Assembly: GCF_020520425.1 (NCBI RefSeq)
Contig: NC_079491.1
Span: forward strand, 2,542,001 to 2,606,000
Direction: 5' to 3'
DNA: 64,000 nt
Origin: Spinacia oleracea
Taxonomy: Eukaryota > Streptophyta > Magnoliopsida > Caryophyllales > Amaranthaceae
Position numbers and translations under genes: made by a program. The notes below the pieces were generated by a model, which was not told the origin of the DNA, did no database searches, and was given only the letters and a program-made list of their open reading frames with translations. This document shows positions 10,127-22,143 of the stretch, in pieces; positions within the stretch are counted from its first letter, which is position 1, and the number at the start of each line of letters is the position of its first letter.

Positions 10127-10830
10127 TTAACCGGCCATTGGAGGACGAATGACGATTCCATCAGAATCAACAATGACAAAGACACGGTAGCAGTCGTAGT
10201 TGAGTGGGATCCAAGGTTTATCCCAAACAATGGGATTAACACGAGGGTTTTCTTCCTTAATGATTTTTGCTGCTTCTTCTCCCTTCATCCCGTTCAGCTC
10301 TGGCCAGCTAAGTTTTCCTGTAAAATTCATTATACGGAGGGGGAGTATAAGTCATCATTGCGTATAACATACTTATAAAAATACTCCGATATTTTAACAA
10401 TTTAAAAGTACATTTTTACAGTTTAAAAGAACATGTATTTTTCAGACCACAATACCCAAGAGGAAAGCAACCAACTACAATTTCCTTCGCGCTCAAAGTT
10501 GGGAACTAGAGGTTATTCAAGTAATTATAAGCTTAAAATTCCATAATTACACCCCTTTTGATAATAATTATGTAGCGCATGTACTTTTAAATCGTACGTA
10601 AAAATGTGTTTTAAAACTATAAAAATGTGCTTTTAAGATTGTTAAAAATATAAAATGGTGTTGTTTTGACCCAGTTGCATGTAATTATATATGCAATATA
10701 GACAACCGGATGTAGAATCTAATTTTCGTCATATTGACAGAAACAATGTGAAAAACTTGAATAAAATTAATGAAAGTGAAGCACTTAAGCCTAGTAAAAA
10801 CTCACCAGATGGGCATAAATCTGATTCCAT
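10127..10830 (-). CDS. Potato inhibitor I family serine-protease inhibitor, copy A (71 aa, P1 Leu)
   Basis: Exon 1 is 10806-10830 (MESDLCPS plus one base), with donor G|GTGAGT. Exon 2 is 10127-10317, with acceptor TTTTACAG. Joined, they give a 71-residue protein. Family hallmarks are KLSWPELNG, EEAAKIIKEENP, the binding loop around WIPLNYDCYRV, and the end VIVDSDGIVIRPPMAG. Aligned on the Tyr-Arg-Val after the loop, P1 is Leu and P1' Asn, which would suit chymotrypsin- or subtilisin-like proteases (inference). Cys6 and the loop Cys could form the single disulfide seen in several relatives. No signal peptide, so probably cytosolic. A TATA box (TATAAAA, 10928-10934 minus) lies about 98 bp upstream of the ATG. 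Confidence 0.9.
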
Positions 10831-11373
10831 CTCTTGGTTTCTCTTTGAATTTAGTGTAACTCAAAGTTGCAAGATTATTTGTAAGTTTTGGTGGTTGGTT
10901 ATGTTGATGCAACAAAAATTGTGTTCATTTTATAGACGAATGACTCACTAATACGTACGATGAAATAGCTACCAATCACTGCTTTCGATGACAAAATTGT
11001 TTTGGCCCAAAAACGTGGGATAAGAATTGTATGGCTTGAATGAGATTGGGATAAAACTCAGTTGGAGTGTTTTGATGATTCTTTTTTTTAAAAAAAAATT
11101 TTAGGGACCAATATTCAATTCCTATGTACGATAGTAGCTCCAATCCTCCAACCTTACGGACCATGGAATTAATATTTACTCTGTTTTCTGATCGTTGTAA
11201 CGTTTTGACTTTTACGTTTGTTAACATACAATTTTTACTTTTAATATCTTAAATTGCAGATATTTAAAAATTATAATGTTTGATATGGTAAAAACATACA
11301 TAAAGTAGTCTTTATTATATGGTGAGTTTTGTTGTTGTCATAAGTTTGATAGATTAGCGATAGAAGGAACACC

Positions 11374-11701
11374 TAAAGATGGTTGTGGGTCGGGTCGGGC
11401 TTTGGAGTTTGGACCAAGCCCATGGGCCATGGCCCTAACCGGGTTGTGCCCACACCAGGCCCACATTGTATCGTGTCGGGCTGGGTCGGACCGTCGTGTC
11501 TAAGGCTAATTTTACTAAATTTAGCGTGTTTTGTCGTGCCGGGTCGAGTAGTGCCGGGCCTTGTTGTGCTTATTCCAAAAAATTAAGGCTCACGACTCTG
11601 TGCCCATGTCGGGGCGGGCTTTTTTGTGCTCGTGCAGGGCCGAGTTTTTTCGTGTCGGGTCGGGATTCGGGTCGGGACGGCCCATAACCATCTTTAATTA
11701 T
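11374..11701. mobile_element. GC-rich MITE with terminal inverted repeats
   Basis: Left end TAAAGATGGTTGTGGG and right end CCCATAACCATCTTTA are inverted. The 7-bp direct repeat GAACACC lies at 11367-11373 and 11702-11708. It is the third copy of the family at 2959 and 4976. Confidence 0.75.
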
Positions 11702-11708
11702 GAACACC

Positions 11709-13979
11709 GTCCAACCGCGTCTGTTCCTTCTTGGCACACTTCAACTTGCCTTTCATCGTTGACAACATCCTCCAAACTCATCACATGATGACGAGTAGCC
11801 TAAGCCGATTGCAAAGGCTAGAAAACAATACAAAGCACCAATATCAAACACATAACCAAGTAGAAAACTCACCACAAACAAAATACAAAGCCCAAAAAGA
11901 ATTACCTTCCACAGCTTACTTACATTCTCAACAGTGGCGGCGACTGGGGACATGCATGACCTCTTGACGCTCCCGACTCGCCGGAACCCACAAACGGTCC
12001 ACCTCCAGCCACAGCTCATGAGACTTGGCGTCAGCACTCCCGTAACCGCCAGGGAACTCCACGGTCAACTTCCTCTCCCGGGAAGGTGGAGGAAGCTTGA
12101 ACTCAGCCAGTGGCAACGACTTCGTCACGTCGACGACCGCCACGGCGCCACATCATGACTCGCCCTAGAACCACGTACTCTTGGGAGACTGAACAGGAAC
12201 AACGTTGGGACGATTCACACCTCCCAACAAATCAAGCCACATCTTCAGCAAGGCGGCATATGTAGCCTTTTCTTTACGCGACGACTTACCAGTTCAAACA
12301 TCAACCCAACAAACGACACAATCTCGTCACAATATGTCGTAAAATGTTTAAGTGTTTACAACCACATGCTAATACTAACTATTTACATGTTAATATTGCC
12401 ATTTTTTCCAGATCCGGACAATTCTGCCACTTCGGCCTGTTGTGGCACCTCCCCTCGCTCGAAGAATGCTCTGGTGTATGTCATGTCGACCAAAACAGAT
12501 CTCACAATTAGTGCGGTCTTCTCGACAGCTTGAGCACCCACTCCCACAGAATCCAAAGTTGCACCTACAAAACAAACAACGTGAGAATAGTCAATCATAA
12601 CACATGCCCAAATCACAAATTAATCCAATGAAAAATACCTCCAGCCTTCCACTCCCCAACCAAAAATTCAGCCTCGAGACCCAAATCCGTCAACGTCACA
12701 AAGAAAGATCTCTCCATCCAGTCCCTGTCATTCGATTGATCTGGCCCCAACAAAAACTCTCTACCATCCTTCACTTACAATAAATACCTCCTAGCACCGT
12801 AATTACGGACCTTGTAAGTGTGCACCAAATCTTCCACCAAAAACATAACCCCAATTTGTTGTTGATGTGATATATGGTCCGCAACACTCGCCAAGCCTGT
12901 GGCATAAATTGAGAAGGCGAACCACCCATGGATTGCAGCACGCCCCTGACCAACGGCGTAAACGGATACACATACCCGATCTTGAAGGGGTATTAGAAGA
13001 AGCAAGCCCACCCAGAAGCTTGTCAATCAGCTCGCTCATTAGAGGAAGATGAACCTCCGTCTCCTCGAGAAAACCGTACTCAGCCCTTAGCGTCTCCGCG
13101 TTCTTCTTCCCCCAATTTGTCAGTCAAGCATTTTTTGAGTCCAAACTCTTATTCCGTCTTAGCGGCGGCCCGTCCTCCGAAACACTATCAACAACGATGC
13201 TCTTGTTCTTGGCACGGGAAGATTTGGTTCCCATCTTCTTTGACATGAAAGTGGAGAATTCGAAAAGAAAGCGAGGACATTGAAAAGAAGGAAGGAGCAA
13301 TTGCCTGAGCTCTAGAGAGATGAAGTACCGAAATTGAAAGAGAAAGAAAAGAGAACTTGGCGTGCTGAAGTGAAGAAACCTGAAACGTCCCCTTGTATTT
13401 ATTGGAAAAGAGGACGGTTAACTCTTCCAAAGATCATCATTACAACTTACCGGCTAATAGGAAGTTGAGTAGTTAATTTTCCAAATTTGAATTTTCAAAC
13501 CCATTTCTTAATTTAAACTTTCCGGAATAAATCAAAATTGGGTTTGGTCTCAATTGTTAGGGGGGAAATATCCTCCACGTGACATGGCAACAAAAGCTTA
13601 AGTGGCAGGCTACGTGGCAGCCAACAGGCAGGTGGCGTGGATTGACGTATAAGTTCAATAACGGCTAGGAAACGTGCCCTTGACCAAGTCTTTGATCAGT
13701 GAGATAGAGGGGGACGTGGCCCCAAATTCAAGGAGCCAAGCCGTCACGGCTACCATACATATTGTACATAACCTAGCAAACATGTATAAATAGGTTACTC
13801 AACTTCATTTTAAATATACGCTATCGTTTGCTCAAACTCTCATCTAATATAATATTATCCTTATTGCTCTTATAATTGTTTTTATATCGCATTCTTATTG
13901 TTCTTGTGTTATCTTGCTTGTTCAAATTGTTAGCACCATCTCTCGACGAATTCAACCCTAGGTAAAATTTGCCAAAACA
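11709..13979 (+). mobile_element. Old, broken Ty3/gypsy-like retrotransposon remnant with right LTR
   Basis: The fossil keeps the right part of an element. About 11.75-13.43 kb is decayed minus-strand coding sequence, which in patches (around 12.8-13.1 kb, for example a VYPFTPLVRGVL-like stretch) resembles the antisense extra proteins of Tat-lineage elements. A probable LTR follows at 13555-13979 (starts TGTTAG, ends AAACA), with an internal TATAAATA at 13785-13792. It is broken in several places and has no usable polyprotein. Parts of the same LTR recur at 18709-19320, 34050-34661 and 52976-53754, each next to a short inhibitor gene, so the insertion predates the block duplications. Family assignment is inference. 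Confidence 0.55.
13555..13979 (+). repeat. LTR of the old gypsy-like remnant
   Basis: 425 bp, TG...CA ends, TATA box near the middle, followed directly by sequence aligned with the inhibitor-A block (GGTACTTCGTA...). It serves as a marker of the ancestral inhibitor block. Confidence 0.55.
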
Positions 13980-14158
13980 TGGTACTTCATAGAAGTTAGA
14001 ACACATAAGTACAATCCGGTTCAACATATATAGAGCAAAAACATAAATGTTATTACTCTTTTTATTTTATTTCAACATTACATAATCGCACTAGCTGTTA
14101 CACATATTTATTCATTACTCCGTACTTCAATTTTATGTGTACGCATTACTTGGCTTGC

Positions 14159-14879
14159 TCAACCGGCCATTGGAGGACGAATGACGATTCCATCAGAATC
14201 AACAATGACAAAGACACGGTAGCAGTTGTAGTTGAGTGGGATCCAAGCTTTATCCCAAACAATGGGATCAACACGAGGGTTTTCTTCCTTAATGATTTTT
14301 GCTGCCTCTTCTCCCTTCATTCCTTCAAGCTCTGGCCAGGTAAATTTCCCTGCAAATTCGTTAATTATTCGGAGGAGAGTTTAAGTCATCATTGCATATA
14401 ACATACTTGTAAAAAATACTCCGATATTTTAACAATTTAAAAGTACATGCAATTTTCCGACTATAATACTTAAAAGGAGAGCAACCAACAACGATTTACA
14501 TATCCTCCCAAATCCTTCGCACTCAATGAAGGGAACTCGAGGTTACTCAAGTAAGTATAAGTTTGAAATTCTATAAATGATTATTTACAACCCGTTTGAT
14601 GATCTTATGTATATATGTAACGCATGTGCTTTAAATCGTAAAAATATGTTTTTAAACTATACAAATGTGCTTTTGAGAGGGTTAAAATACAAAACGGTGT
14701 CGTTTTGACCCAGTTGTATGTAGCTCTATATGCAATATACATAACCGGATTTAGAATCTTATTTGTGTTATATTGACAGAAAACAATAAGAAAAAGTTAA
14801 AATTAATTGAATTAATGGAAGTTAAGCACTTAATTAAACCTAGTAAAAACTCACCAGATGGGCATAAATCTAATTCCAT
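14159..14879 (-). CDS. Potato inhibitor I family inhibitor, copy B (71 aa, P1 Leu)
   Basis: Exon 1 is 14855-14879 (MELDLCPS plus one base). Exon 2 is 14159-14349, preceded by TTTGCAG. Exon 2 is fully open: KFTWPELEGMKGEEAAK, then NPRVDPIVWDKAWIPLNYNCYRV and VIVDSDGIVIRPPMAG, then TGA. It is easily missed because exon 2 lacks the in-frame upstream ATG found in its sister copies. The loop predicts P1 Leu and P1' Asn. At the position of the sisters' TATAAAA this copy reads TATGAAA (about 14978-14985), so expression may be weaker. It belongs to the same ancestral block as the 88-aa inhibitor at 17034. Confidence 0.86.
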
Positions 14880-15226
14880 CTCTTGTTTTTCTCTTTGAAT
14901 TGTTTAGTATCACTCAAAGTTGCAAGATTATTTGTAAGGTTTGGTGGTTGGTTATGTTAATGCACTAAAAATTGTGTTCATTTCATAGACGAATGGGTCA
15001 CTAATAATACGTACATCGCTGCTTTCAATTACAAAATTGTTTTGGCATCTAAAACTAATCTTGCAGCCCAAAAACGTGGGATAAGAATTGTATGGCTTGA
15101 ATGAGATTGGGATAAACTCCATTGGAGTGTTTTGATGATTTCTTTTTTACTAGGGACCAATATTCAATTCCTCTGTACTATAGTAGCTCCAACCCTCCAA
15201 CCTTACCGACCATAAAATTAATACTA

Positions 15227-15793
15227 CTTCTGTTCTTATATGTTCTTTACAGTTACTGTTTTCACGTAAATTAAGGTAAATGAAAATGAGTAAATGGGGT
15301 AGTTATTTGCAAGTGAGTGAAATTGACATCTTATTTATGTGTGAAAGTAGATGAATAAAAAAATCAGGATATAGGGCATAATGGGCTAATAAATGTTGCA
15401 AGTGAATGAATAAAAAATCAGAATAGATGGTATAATTGTAAATACTTCCTCCGTTCCGGCAATATCGCACCATTTGTTTTTTACACTATTCACACTACGA
15501 CTTTGGCCATTTTTTGTGATTCGAACGTAATGAAGTTTTAGCCATGTGAGGTCATGTTAGATTCGTATCGATATATATTTTCTAAATATTAATTTTTTAT
15601 AATTTTTACTTGCACACACTTTGATATATTAAGAGTCAAACTAATAGCTAAATGAGTAAAAGTCAACCATGGTGCGATATCTCGGGAACGGAGGAAGTAT
15701 TATATTCCAAAAATAGAATAAAACATAATTGTAAAGAATTTTAAGAAACAGACTTAAACGGAAAGCGTAAAGAACTTTCAGGAACGGAGGTAG
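15227..15793. mobile_element. Stowaway-type MITE interrupted by a second Stowaway
   Basis: Outer element with ends CTTCTGTTC... and ...GAACGGAGGTAG, flanked by TA (15225-15226, 15794-15795). The same element is present without the internal insertion at 55012-55304, so it predates the block duplication. Confidence 0.75.
15445..15697. mobile_element. Nested Stowaway MITE
   Basis: Perfect-looking inverted ends CTTCCTCCGTTCCGGCAATATCGCACC / GGTGCGATATCTCGGGAACGGAGGAAG (only ends compared) with TA target duplication at 15443-15444 and 15698-15699. The empty site is seen at about 55210 (GTAAATATTGTATTCC). Confidence 0.85.
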
Positions 15794-15847
15794 TATTTCC
15801 TTTGTTCTCTAATAGCTGCAACATTTTTACTTTTATGTTTGTCAATG

Positions 15848-16015
15848 CAGTGGCGGATCTTGAACGGTTTTACGAGGGGGGCCGGTAGAAAAAAGTTGTG
15901 CAATAACACTACAAAATTATACACAAATTTTAGGGGGCCGTAACTAAAAATACACTACAAAATTTTTCGGCCGGGGGGCCGGGCCCACCCCAGCCACAAC
16001 AAAGATCCGCCACTA
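15848..16015. mobile_element. hAT MITE, 168 bp
   Basis: Ends CAGTGGCGGATCT and AGATCCGCCACTA are inverted. The 8-bp target duplication TGTCAATG lies at 15840-15847 and 16016-16023. The paralogous block near 55350 (TTGTCAACGTACAATG) is an empty site. Confidence 0.88.
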
Positions 16016-16023
16016 TGTCAATG

Positions 16024-17033
16024 TACGTACATTGTTACTATTAATGTCTTAAATTGCAGATATGTAAAAATTATAATGTTTGATATTATGAAAATATACA
16101 TCGAGATGAATCTAGCATGATCCTGGACTCCTGGTAGAGTATTCTTTATTATACGGTGAGTTTTTGTTGTTGGAAAATATTCAAGATTGATAGAATGGAG
16201 ATAAAATGTGTGGTTTAAATGTTTCACCTTTTTATGTTTGAATTGGAGTGGGTATGTGGGCGTAGTTGGGCTAAATTGTGCTATGGGCTTGAGAGTGCTT
16301 GTAGTTGGGTTATAAATATGTAACTATATTAATATAATCAAATATTACGTTTTTGGTTAATCACGAAATTAGAGGTTTATTAACTTTCTCCTAATCCTAT
16401 CTTTTCATGTTGAGCAGTTACGTTGTTTGAAGTCATGAATCATGATCATTTAATTTTCTCCGGCTGTTTATATTCATGACTCGATCTTCTCATCAAACAC
16501 ATCTTCTTTCTCTCAGAAACTACTTTACATTTACAAGGAGATTATTGCTTTGCCACAATTAATCCCGGTTTAGGAAAATCTTGAAAATAACTTACTAGGT
16601 AACCTATAGACTGATATTATATTACTTTAACGATACAGATAATCATGACCCTAATTTTTCTTCTCACAACGTTGCAACTATTAGAAAATGGATGAAGTAC
16701 CAAATTACCAACAATGACCATAATATATTAAAAAAAAAAGAGTAGCTACTAGCTAGCTAGTGTTAAATTACACCACTAAAAGATAACCGATAATATATAA
16801 CATCGAGTGATCAATATATATTATTCAATTCAAACTCTTTTGATAGCATATTAACAAGTACTAAAATTATTAACGTGTCAATTAAATACAGAAACGAGTA
16901 AAAAAACCATTAATTCCAAATAAACTTAATTAATACCGGGTACTCCACCCCTTCGATTAATTTATGAAAGGACGTGTTTGCCCTTTATTGTAAAATGACG
17001 TATTTTCCCTTTAAAAGAAATTTGTTAATACTT
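16024..17033. other. Spacer between inhibitor copies B and E
   Basis: AT-rich sequence shared, with small changes, by the blocks at 20,700-22,143 plus 51,495-52,314 and at 55,350-56,750. It contains the upstream region of copy B and the 3' flank of copy E. No ORF or RNA gene was seen. Confidence 0.55.
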
Positions 17034-17786
17034 TTATCCAATGTGAGGAGGGCAAAATACAACACCATCTGAATCAACCTGAACAAAAACCCGATAACTA
17101 CATAAGTTTTGTTGCATTCCCATTCCAGGGCGTATGATGATGGCTTCTAATACTTTGTCATTCTCTCTTTTTATTGTTGCTACTGCTACTTCCCCATCCT
17201 CTCCAACTAATTCCGGCCACACGTTCTTTCCTACGCCGAAACCCTTAACAGGTCCTGTACAGTGTACACGTGAAAATAAAAGTAGAAATATTATTCAGCG
17301 TTACAAAAATATATTACGTATGCATAATGTTATATTACATCCGTTTTAAAATTATCTTTACAGTTACTCTGTACTATTTGCACAAATATTAAGAAAAAAT
17401 AGGAAAAATGTATAAAAAGTTGGGTGAATAAAATTAAATATGGATACATAAAGAGAAATATGTACTCCGTAATAAATTGGGTGAATGAAAAAAAAATTGA
17501 ATAAAGTAAGAGAAGTTGACTGAAAGAGCTGTAAATGTTGTGAGGTAAGAAGAATAAAATAGTTGTAATTTTTTATGTCAAAAATAAATAAAACACAATT
17601 TGCAATGTAAATAACTGTATGAAATGGATTAAAACGGAAAATATAAAACTTATTTTGAAACGGAGGTGGTACCGTGGTACTTACCAAATTGATTGACACG
17701 GGTATGAATAACGAATTCAAATTGTTAAAGCATATTTTACCTGAACATGAAATCGGGGGGGATTTGCATTCGCCTTCTTGTTCCAT
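17034..17786 (-). CDS. Potato inhibitor I family inhibitor, long form, copy E (88 aa, P1 Gln)
   Basis: Exon 1 is 17741-17786 (MEQEGECKSPPISCS plus one base; donor G|GTAAAA). Exon 2 is 17034-17254 after CTGTACAG. The protein is 88 residues with a longer N-terminus (PVKGFGVGKNVWPELVG), then EVAVATIKREN, a loop MGMQQNLCSYRV, and the end VQVDSDGVVFCPPHIG. Aligned on Tyr-Arg-Val, P1 is Gln and P1' Asn, an unusual choice. A TATA box (TATAAAG, 17837-17843 minus) lies about 50 bp upstream. The left edge of the 15.3-kb duplication (17173) falls inside exon 2, but this copy keeps its own left part and is complete. The intron carries a Stowaway-like MITE with CATCCGTTTTAAAATT / TTTTGAAACGGAGG ends (about 17340-17665). 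Confidence 0.87.
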
Positions 17787-17970
17787 TTTAAGAAAAAATA
17801 CCTATAATATTTGTCTCTAAAATCTTCATTTCCTAGCTTTATAAGTAGACATGTTAATCAACCTATGATTTTTAAAAAATAAATAAATTTGTGGCTTTTC
17901 GTTAGTTTTATGAGGCCAAATTCGTAGAAGTTTAATTAGTTGGGTTCTTTCAATTATTAGATAGACGAAT

Positions 17971-18641
17971 CAGTGGCGGATCTAGAAAATAAAAAATGAG
18001 GGTCCAAAAAATTTTAAGTGGGGTAAATAGGATTTTTAATTTGTGGGTTTATTAACTATAGAAAGTTAGAAACTCAAAGCTTGGTTCAAATTACAACTAC
18101 AATTTAGATCGATTACCTTTTAAAAGAAAAAAAGAAACGAGTGTATACAACGAGTTTTATGCTTGTAAAGAATTTTGTTTTGTTACAATTGTTCTTGAAC
18201 ACTAATGAAAAATAGTTCAAATCTTCTTCTAACGAACTAATTGGGTATTACGGAGTATAAAATTAGGACTCTAGAAGAATTCAAAAAATAAAAATACAGT
18301 ACTACAAACCATGAAAAGATCAATGATGGGTAAAAGACAAAGATATAAAGACATAAAAGAAAAAGGGTAAGAAACCATTAAAGATGAAGACAACTTCAAG
18401 GGCAAGTAAAAAGTAAAATAATAGAAACTTTTAAAAAAATACCCTGTGTAGATTGGAACACAAGATCTCCCATGCAAATTAAATGTTTTGGGCGGACTCC
18501 AATAACCACTGGGCTACTTCAGTTTTTCGTATTGTTAGGCGTACATTAAGAAATAAGTATATATGTGCAGTTTATCAGTTTTTATCGAAAAATAACGGGG
18601 GTCCCTTTGATCTCCACAAGGACTATGTAGGTCCGTCACTG
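17971..18641. mobile_element. hAT-type non-autonomous element, 671 bp
   Basis: Ends CAGTGGCGGATCT and AGGTCCGTCACTG. Direct repeat AGACGAAT/AGACGAAC at 17963-17970 and 18642-18649. The paralogous empty site at about 57670-57690 reads TAGACGAACATTCATGTGG, confirming insertion after the blocks diverged. It is related by its ends to 15848-16015. The AT-rich interior has no convincing transposase ORF. Confidence 0.82.
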
Positions 18642-18708
18642 AGACGAACATTCATATGGACAGCTTGGTGGTGTACACCAGTTTAATATGTTAGTTGACA
18701 TATTGCGA

Positions 18709-19320
18709 ATAAATAGGTTACTCTATCATTTGCTCAAACTCTCATCTATTAATAACTAGATTAGATCCCGTGCACGCACGGATTTTTATAAAATTTTTTC
18801 ACAAAATATTTAACTGAATATCTCCCAAACTAATGCATAGTCCTAACATTTTTAACATACTCGTTTAAATTTATTCACCTAATATGCATATTTAAAATGC
18901 TAATATAGTAATTTGACCAAATTTTTGAGTGATATATATTCCATTACTAATACAATGATTTGACTAAAATGTTACCAATTTAGAATAATAATTATTACGT
19001 CGTATCAATTATTGCTATAATTTATAAACTAAATTTTGTTTCCATACCTAAATAATTTATAAAAAAAGGGTGAGAATAAAAATAAAATAAAACAGATACA
19101 CTTTTTGGGAAAGTGGTTTTTGGTGGGAAAAAATCGCACCAGGAATTGACACGTGTCATTCCTGGTGTCTCTTTTAGTATATAGTAATAATAGATATCAT
19201 CCTTATTGCTCTTATTGTTCTTATCGCATTTTTATTGTTCTTGTGTTATCTTGATTGTTCGGATATATACTTAGCACCATCTCTTGACGAATTCGAGCCT
19301 AGGCAAAATTTGTCCAAAAC
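18709..19320 (+). repeat. Right part of the old LTR, split by a Helitron
   Basis: AAATAGGTTACTC...TTGTTCGGATA...CTAGGCAAAATTTGTCC corresponds to the right half of the LTR at 13555-13979. The left half is missing. It marks the start of the third inhibitor block. Confidence 0.6.
18756..19194 (-). mobile_element. Non-autonomous Helitron, 439 bp
   Basis: On the minus strand it begins TCTATTATTAC and ends with a GC hairpin CCGTGCGTGCACGG followed by GATCTAATCTAG. It is inserted between A and T without target duplication. The paralogue at about 53625 (TATTAATAATATCATCC) is the empty site. A sister copy lies at 60909-61374. Confidence 0.82.
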
Positions 19321-19502
19321 TGGGTACATAGAAGTTTAAAACGCTTACGTACAATCGAGTTCAACATATACAGAGCAAAAACATAAATGTTATTACTCTT
19401 TTTATTTTATTTCAACATAACATAATCGCACTAGCTAGTCATTACACATATTTATTCATTACTCCGTACTTCAATTTTATGTGTACGCATTACTTTGCTT
19501 GC

Positions 19503-20254
19503 TTAACCGGCCATTGGAGGACGAATGACAATTCCATCAGAATCAACAATGACAAAGACACGGTAGCAGTTGTAGTTGAGTGGGATCCAAGATTTATCCC
19601 AAACAATGGGATCAACACGAGGGTTTTCTTCCTTAATGATTTTTGCTGCTTCTTCTCCCTTCATCCCTTCAAGCTCTGGCCAGCTAAGTTTCCCTGCAAA
19701 ATTCATTAATTATTTGGAGGAGAGTTTAAATAATCGTTGCATATAACAAAATGCATACGGAGTATTTGCATTTAACAATTTAAAATCACTTTTTTACAGT
19801 TTAAAAACACGTACATTTTTCAGACTATAATGACCACCTAAGAGGAGAGCAACCAACAACAATTTACATATCCCCAAATCTTTTGTGCTAAAAATTGAGA
19901 ACCCTAATTTATTCAAGTATAGGTATAAATTCAATTTTATCCCTTTTGATAATTTCATGTAGCGTAGTACTTGCTTTTAAATAGGAAAAATGTGTTTTTA
20001 AACCATAAAAACAAGCTTTTAAAGTTTAAACTACACAAATAATGTGTTTTTAAGGGGTTAAAAATACAGAACGGTGTCGTTTTGACCCATTTGCATCTAG
20101 GTCTATATACATACATCCGGTTGTAGATTCTAATTTGCGTTATATTGCCAGAACAACAATATAATGGGAAAAAAGAAGAAGTTGAATTTACAAAAGTTAA
20201 GCACTTAATTAAGCGTAGTAAACACTAACCAGATGGGCATAAATCTGATTCCAT
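19503..20254 (-). CDS. Potato inhibitor I family inhibitor, copy C (71 aa, P1 Leu)
   Basis: Exon 1 is 20230-20254 (MESDLCPS plus one base; donor G|GTTAGT). Exon 2 is 19503-19693 after TTTTGCAG. The protein has KLSWPELEGMKGEEAAK, the loop WDKSWIPLNYNCYRV (P1 Leu, P1' Asn) and the end VIRPPMAG. A TATA box (TATAAAA, 20355-20361 minus) lies about 100 bp upstream. A duplicate is at 34844-35595. The gene lies in the left 15.3-kb unit with all its 5' flank, so both copies should be expressed if either is. Confidence 0.9.
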
Positions 20255-20998
20255 CTCTTGATTTCTCTTTGAATTGTTTAGTGTAACTCAAAGTTTCAAG
20301 ATTATTTGTAACGTTTGGTGGTTGGTTATGTTGATGCAATAAAAATTGTGTTCATTTTATAGACGAGTGACTCACTAATACGTACGATGAAATAGCTACC
20401 AATCACTGCTTTCAATGACAAAATTGTTTTGGCATCTAAAATTAATATTGCAACCCAAAAACGTGGGATAAAAATTGTATGGCCTGAATGAGATTGGGAT
20501 AAAACTCAGTTGGAGTTTTTTGATTTTTTTTTTGTTTATTTATATTATTTTTATTTTTTAAACTAGGGACCAGTATTCTATTCAATTCTCCAACCTTACC
20601 GGCCATGAAATTAATATTTTATCTCTTCGAGTAACACCAGCATAAAAAGTCAAGTAATTAACACCAGTCAACGATATTTTGACTTTTACGTTTGTCAATA
20701 TACATTTTTTAACATATATTAATATCTTGAATTGCATGTAGTTCAAATTATGAAGTTTGATATTGTTAAAATATACATCGAGATGAATCTAATAAGTTCT
20801 TGGTAGAGCGGTAGAGTAGTCATTATTATATAGTGAGTTTTTGTTGTTGGGAAATATCCAAGATTGATAGAATAGAGATAAAATTAGTGGTTTAAATATT
20901 TAGATTACCTTTTATGTTTGAGTTGGAGTGGGCCTACTAATTGGGCTAAATTGTGCTATGGGCTTGGGGGTGCTTGTGGTTAGTTTATTAATATAGTT

Positions 20999-21214
20999 AC
21001 TTCTTTTGCCCCTTAATACTCGGTCCGCTTTGACTTTTTGCACTATTCATATAATTCACTTTGACCCTATTTTATTTCTAGTATATGAAAACAAATGTTC
21101 TTATATAATATATTGTTGGATTCATCTTAATATATATTTTCAAAATATTAATAATTTTATAAGTTTTAATAATATGTAGTTAAAAATAGGTCGAGTATTA
21201 AGGGACGAAGGGAA
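20999..21214. mobile_element. Stowaway-like MITE
   Basis: Inverted ends TTGCCCCTTAATACTCGGTC and GGTCGAGTATTAAGGGACGAA. It directly abuts the Helitron at 21215. The exact target duplication is unclear. Confidence 0.6.
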
Positions 21215-21859
21215 TCTAATATACATATTATAAAGGAGGCATATTTGCTGAACTATTAGAGCGCCCCACCTAGGATTACTAATGGTTTCGACCAATGAAA
21301 AATAAGATTTCTAATTTATTTTTGAATTAAAAAAATCGAGTGCCACGTAGATAATTAATTAGGTGCCACGTAGATATTTAAATTAATTAATTAATTACAA
21401 ATATATACAATTCCATCCAAAATCAAACGCTCTAATAATTAAAAAATAAATCTAAAATAAAATTCATCCAAAATCAAACACTAATTTAAAATAAAATTCA
21501 ATCCAAAATCAAACATTAATCCAATATTAGAGCGCCACATAGGAAATCTAATGGTTTCAGCCAATGAAAAATAAGACTTCAAAATTATTTTGAATTAAAA
21601 AGTCGAATTCCACGTAGATAAATAATTAGGTGCCATGTAAATATTTTTATTAAATAATTATTAATATTTCTTATATACAATTTCATCCAAAATCAAACAC
21701 TATAATAAATAAAAAATAAATCTAAAATGAAATTCAATCCAAAATTTTTAAAAAATCAATTTAATCTAATATATAAAATATAGCAGTTGATATATGTAGG
21801 ATTTTTATTTTAACGTAACAATTTAATAGAAACCGTGCATCGCACGGGCTAAAGTCTAG
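21215..21859 (+). mobile_element. Non-autonomous Helitron, 645 bp
   Basis: Begins TCTAATATACA after an A and ends with hairpin CCGTGCATCGCACGG, spacer GCTAAAGT, terminal CTAG before T. Its interior holds two diverged copies of a stretch (TTAGAGCGCC...AATGGTTT...CCAATGAAAAATAAGA, at about 21257 and 21525), so it has an internal duplication. Confidence 0.82.
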
Positions 21860-22143
21860 TACATATTAGTAATCAAATATTACATTTTTTTGTTAATCAC
21901 GTAATTAGACGCTTTTTTTTTGTAGGGGAACATAATTAGAGGTTTATTAACGTTCTTCTAATCCTACTTTTCTTTCGTTTCAAGTCATTTAATTTTTTCT
22001 GGGTGTTAATATTTCTGACTCTTCTCATCAAACATATCTTTTTTTCTCTGAAAAACTGATTTACATTTATAAGGAGATTATTGTTTTGCAACAATTAATT
22101 CAGATTTAGGGAAATCTTAGAAGTAAGCTATCCGGTAACCCAC

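Noticed and set aside
10118-10378. Plus-strand ORFs over inhibitor exons (also at 14135, 19479, 34820, 53784, 58251)
   Set aside because: They are complements of real inhibitor exons on the minus strand and recur only because the genes are duplicated.
17364-17786. 140-aa minus-strand ORF
   Set aside because: Its first 15 codons are exon 1 of inhibitor E; the rest is intron and MITE read-through.
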